From Candidatus Omnitrophota bacterium (GTDB taxonomy: Bacteria; Omnitrophota; Gorgyraeia; Gygaellales; Profunditerraquicolaceae), in assembly GCA_018818365.1 (NCBI GenBank), contig JAHISH010000171.1, positions 1 to 8,165 of the forward strand: a stretch of DNA of 8,165 bases, written 5' to 3'. A program made the translations under genes and the position numbers. How positions within the stretch are numbered: position 1 is the stretch's first letter; each line of letters opens with the position of its first letter. The notes below the pieces were generated by a model, which searched no databases, was not told the DNA's origin, and was given only the letters and a program-made list of their open reading frames with translations. This document shows positions 6,108-8,165 of the stretch, one piece after another.

Positions 6108-8165
6108 CTACTCTGAAGTATCTGAGATAAGCTCTACCCTGAAATAGCGAATTACGTCATGGTCACCCCAAGCCCCGTGCCGCACCTTGGCAGTACGGGA
6201 AAGAGTCAACAACCCATCGCCGTCAAGGTCAAATGGATTCCACTTTCCTAATAGCCCCATCCTCACATTCGCGCTATCGCTGCGGGTAACGCGCACCCAC
6301 GACTCGGCGCTAGGAGGATCAATAGACCAACACTTTCTTGTACCCCAATTTCTCGATCTTTTGCGGATATCAGGGACCGCAAAGTCGTTAATCTCTACGA
6401 CCACTCTATGGTACCCCCGCGTATCATTCCAGTCATAGGTAACACTGTTTATCGAACCCGTCCGCTCTGATGAACCGGCCATGACCGCAATAAGGTCGCG
6501 GAGAGTATTGACCCTATCGATAAATGCCTGAAGCGCATTATTCATTTCAAAGAACTCATCATCGGTATCAGTATCCATCGAACCAAACGCCCCGTCCTGG
6601 CAGGGAGGATTTGCCACGCAGGTACGCGCACAGGTATGCCCCTCTTCGCAGGCAACGCACGCCTCTGCCTCTGTTTCTCCATACCCGCACTGGGGAAGCT
6701 GCTGCCGGATAAGATTAATATCCTGTTTCCACTGCAATACCCCTTGGGTTTGCCAAAGATTCCCGTTTACCATATCGCCTAATTCATCATAGTAATCATT
6801 CGCCGCGCCTTCGCTTGCCCGTCCACTCCGATAAAGAGCATTCTTTACTTCCCGGTAAAATTGCCTTCGGACAAACCCGGTCCCCCAATTCCTCTCTTCA
6901 TGATGAGTCCTGTCCGCAAAATAAATAATATCATGGAGAAAGCCGATCGATTGATCGACTGCATCAAAGGAAGCAGGGGGAATGCAATCCTCATCGCACT
7001 CAGTCATTAAGGATACCAGGGCCTCTTTATCCGGTCCGGGACTCCAGAAAGGAATTGTGATATCCTGGCCGTTATCATATTGGGCGTCATCAAGCTGCCG
7101 GAGAAAGGCAATAAATTCTCCATCTGTACCTTCGACTTCCTGGCGCGCAAAGAGTGAACCGATTATCCCTTCGGTTATCTCAGGATATCCTTCCAGGGGC
7201 CGACTGGTTTGTTGCGCAAACCACTCACTATAGTGCCTTTCTCTCTGCTGCCCAATAATCGATGCTCCTTCCAGTCCGCTCATTTCAGAGAAAAGCTCGC
7301 TCCCGTCAGGAGGCGTGTAATCTTCAGAGGTATATTCAATGGTCTGCGTACCGGCGCAATACTGGCGGAACTCCTGTAAAGGCCCTTCTACAAACTCCTG
7401 GGCATCCCCTTCTAGTTCATCAAAATCAGACTGGCTGGCCAAAGACTCTATCCTCTGGTCCCACCACGATTCAAATTGCAGGATCTTTTCTGTGGTATCC
7501 TCGTCATCATCAATATCATTGGTGTCGGAGACCTGGGTAGGATCATCTACTACTTGGCTTAAGACTTTCAAGAAGACCTGCTCGCGGATCCTCTCTTCTT
7601 CGGAAAGATCATGCATCCCTTTCACTAAAGACGACATGACATTATTTAAGTTTCTCTCCGCTAAAACATCATTAACCATTACCGCTCCTCCTGCAATTAC
7701 TGCTCCCACCGGGCCACCGGCAATAAACCCTCCGGCAACCGCAGCCGCAGCCTCAAGGCCTTCTAAGAAACCTGAGAAACCTCCACTCCACATGCTTTTG
7801 CCTTGTTCTCGCGCATTAAGCGCTCCTTGGATGATTTTCCCAAGGAACCAGCCGACTCCCGTCAAAGACAGAGCAGTAAACACCCACCCACCCCAATGGC
7901 ACGTTCTGTATCTTGGCGGATCATCTTCATCCTCCGCTAATGAATCCCCCATTATCTTTGTTTTCGTGGCTAATTCAGAACCTAAATAGAGTGCGCCGGA
8001 ATCTACCGCATTAGAGAGCTTTGTGGAGGTATCTATCAGTTGGCCGATGTTGACCGTTACTAATATAAAAATTAGTGCTGCGGCAATAAGGACTATGAAG
8101 AGGGTGGCGATCTGGCCTGAGATGCTGTGGCAATGAGAGAGGTTACGAAGTGATGTTTTTTTAGA
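6108..8165 (-). CDS. TadG-like Flp pilus-assembly protein, enlarged (partial, N-terminus beyond window)
   Basis: The frame is open from the right edge to a TAG at 6108, giving 685 visible residues; the start lies outside. The Met at 7952 is not the start, because the 71 residues before it hold the diagnostic part. A Gly-Gln precedes a long membrane helix (about 8046-8111, LFIVLIAAALIFILV), followed by VNIGQLIDTSTKLSNAVDSA, which matches the N-terminal pattern of TadE/TadG-like assembly proteins. Further hydrophobic stretches lie at about 7841-7886 and 7677-7755, the latter Gly/Ala-rich. The rest is acidic and soluble-looking, with a six-Cys cluster (about 6592-6689) and near the C-terminus a DLDGDG loop (6213-6230) of the type that binds calcium in EF-hand or dockerin repeats. 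It probably sits in the membrane as a pilus-associated minor component; the large middle region is unlike anything I can name. Confidence 0.75.
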   Translation of the reverse strand, partial: SKKTSLRNLSHCHSISGQIATLFIVLIAAALIFILVTVNIGQLIDTSTKLSNAVDSGALYLGSELATKTKIMGDSLAEDEDDPPRYRTCHWGGWVFTALSLTGVGWFLGKIIQGALNAREQGKSMWSGGFSGFLEGLEAAAAVAGGFIAGGPVGAVIAGGAVMVNDVLAERNLNNVMSSLVKGMHDLSEEERIREQVFLKVLSQVVDDPTQVSDTNDIDDDEDTTEKILQFESWWDQRIESLASQSDFDELEGDAQEFVEGPLQEFRQYCAGTQTIEYTSEDYTPPDGSELFSEMSGLEGASIIGQQRERHYSEWFAQQTSRPLEGYPEITEGIIGSLFARQEVEGTDGEFIAFLRQLDDAQYDNGQDITIPFWSPGPDKEALVSLMTECDEDCIPPASFDAVDQSIGFLHDIIYFADRTHHEERNWGTGFVRRQFYREVKNALYRSGRASEGAANDYYDELGDMVNGNLWQTQGVLQWKQDINLIRQQLPQCGYGETEAEACVACEEGHTCARTCVANPPCQDGAFGSMDTDTDDEFFEMNNALQAFIDRVNTLRDLIAVMAGSSERTGSINSVTYDWNDTRGYHRVVVEINDFAVPDIRKRSRNWGTRKCWSIDPPSAESWVRVTRSDSANVRMGLLGKWNPFDLDGDGLLTLSRTAKVRHGAWGDHDVIRYFRVELISDTSE

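Noticed and set aside
7950..7952. ATG at 7952 as the start of the TadG-like gene
   Set aside because: The frame continues upstream to the window edge with a TadE/G-type membrane helix, so this Met is internal.
7339..7989. 216-codon open frame on the plus strand opposite the TadG-like gene
   Set aside because: Its Ser/Pro/Thr-rich product has no recognisable domain, and the opposite strand carries the diagnostic TadE/G-like N-terminal helix; it is a shadow of that gene.

Overview
All recognisable genes in this window lie on the minus strand, so it reads right to left. It looks like chromosomal DNA of a free-living or surface-associated bacterium with a Tad (tight adherence, type IVc) pilus. 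The Flp-like pilin style, and a very large secreted protein with an N-terminal signal segment and C39-like peptidase domain, remind me of uncultivated lineages such as Omnitrophota. That placement is inference: there is no rRNA or marker gene to confirm it. I see no tRNA, IS element, integrase or CRISPR array.

Right part (8165 to about 3725): a compact Tad pilus block. It holds the C-terminal 685 residues of a TadG-like protein whose start lies outside the window, a 154-aa single-pass membrane protein I do not recognise, a 67-aa Flp-type prepilin with a clear prepilin-peptidase site, and the paired inner-membrane platform proteins TadB and TadC. The last four genes overlap or abut (19-bp overlap, ATGA overlap, TAG directly followed by ATG), so they are almost certainly one transcript. 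The ATPase TadA, TadZ, the secretin and the prepilin peptidase are not in the window.

Middle (3724 to 3180): a 545-bp intergenic region. It holds three short tandem repeats at the tadC stop, a perfect 20-bp palindrome, a plausible minus-strand promoter, a cyclic-di-GMP-I (GEMM-I) riboswitch aptamer, and a long terminator-like hairpin ending about 20 nt before the next start codon. This is the layout of a riboswitch-controlled transcription attenuator.

Left part (3179 to 1): the first 1059 residues of a very large exported protein, still open at the window edge. It has a signal segment, a C39-like cysteine peptidase domain with Cys, His and Asp at canonical spacing, a duplicated Gly/Ala-rich domain, a Gly/Ser linker and a beta-rich segment. 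Tad pili and surface adhesins are classic outputs of c-di-GMP signalling. The simplest reading is an attachment locus in which a c-di-GMP riboswitch gates a giant surface or secreted protein next to the pilus genes. The pairing of this riboswitch with a C39-domain giant protein is the most noteworthy feature here.
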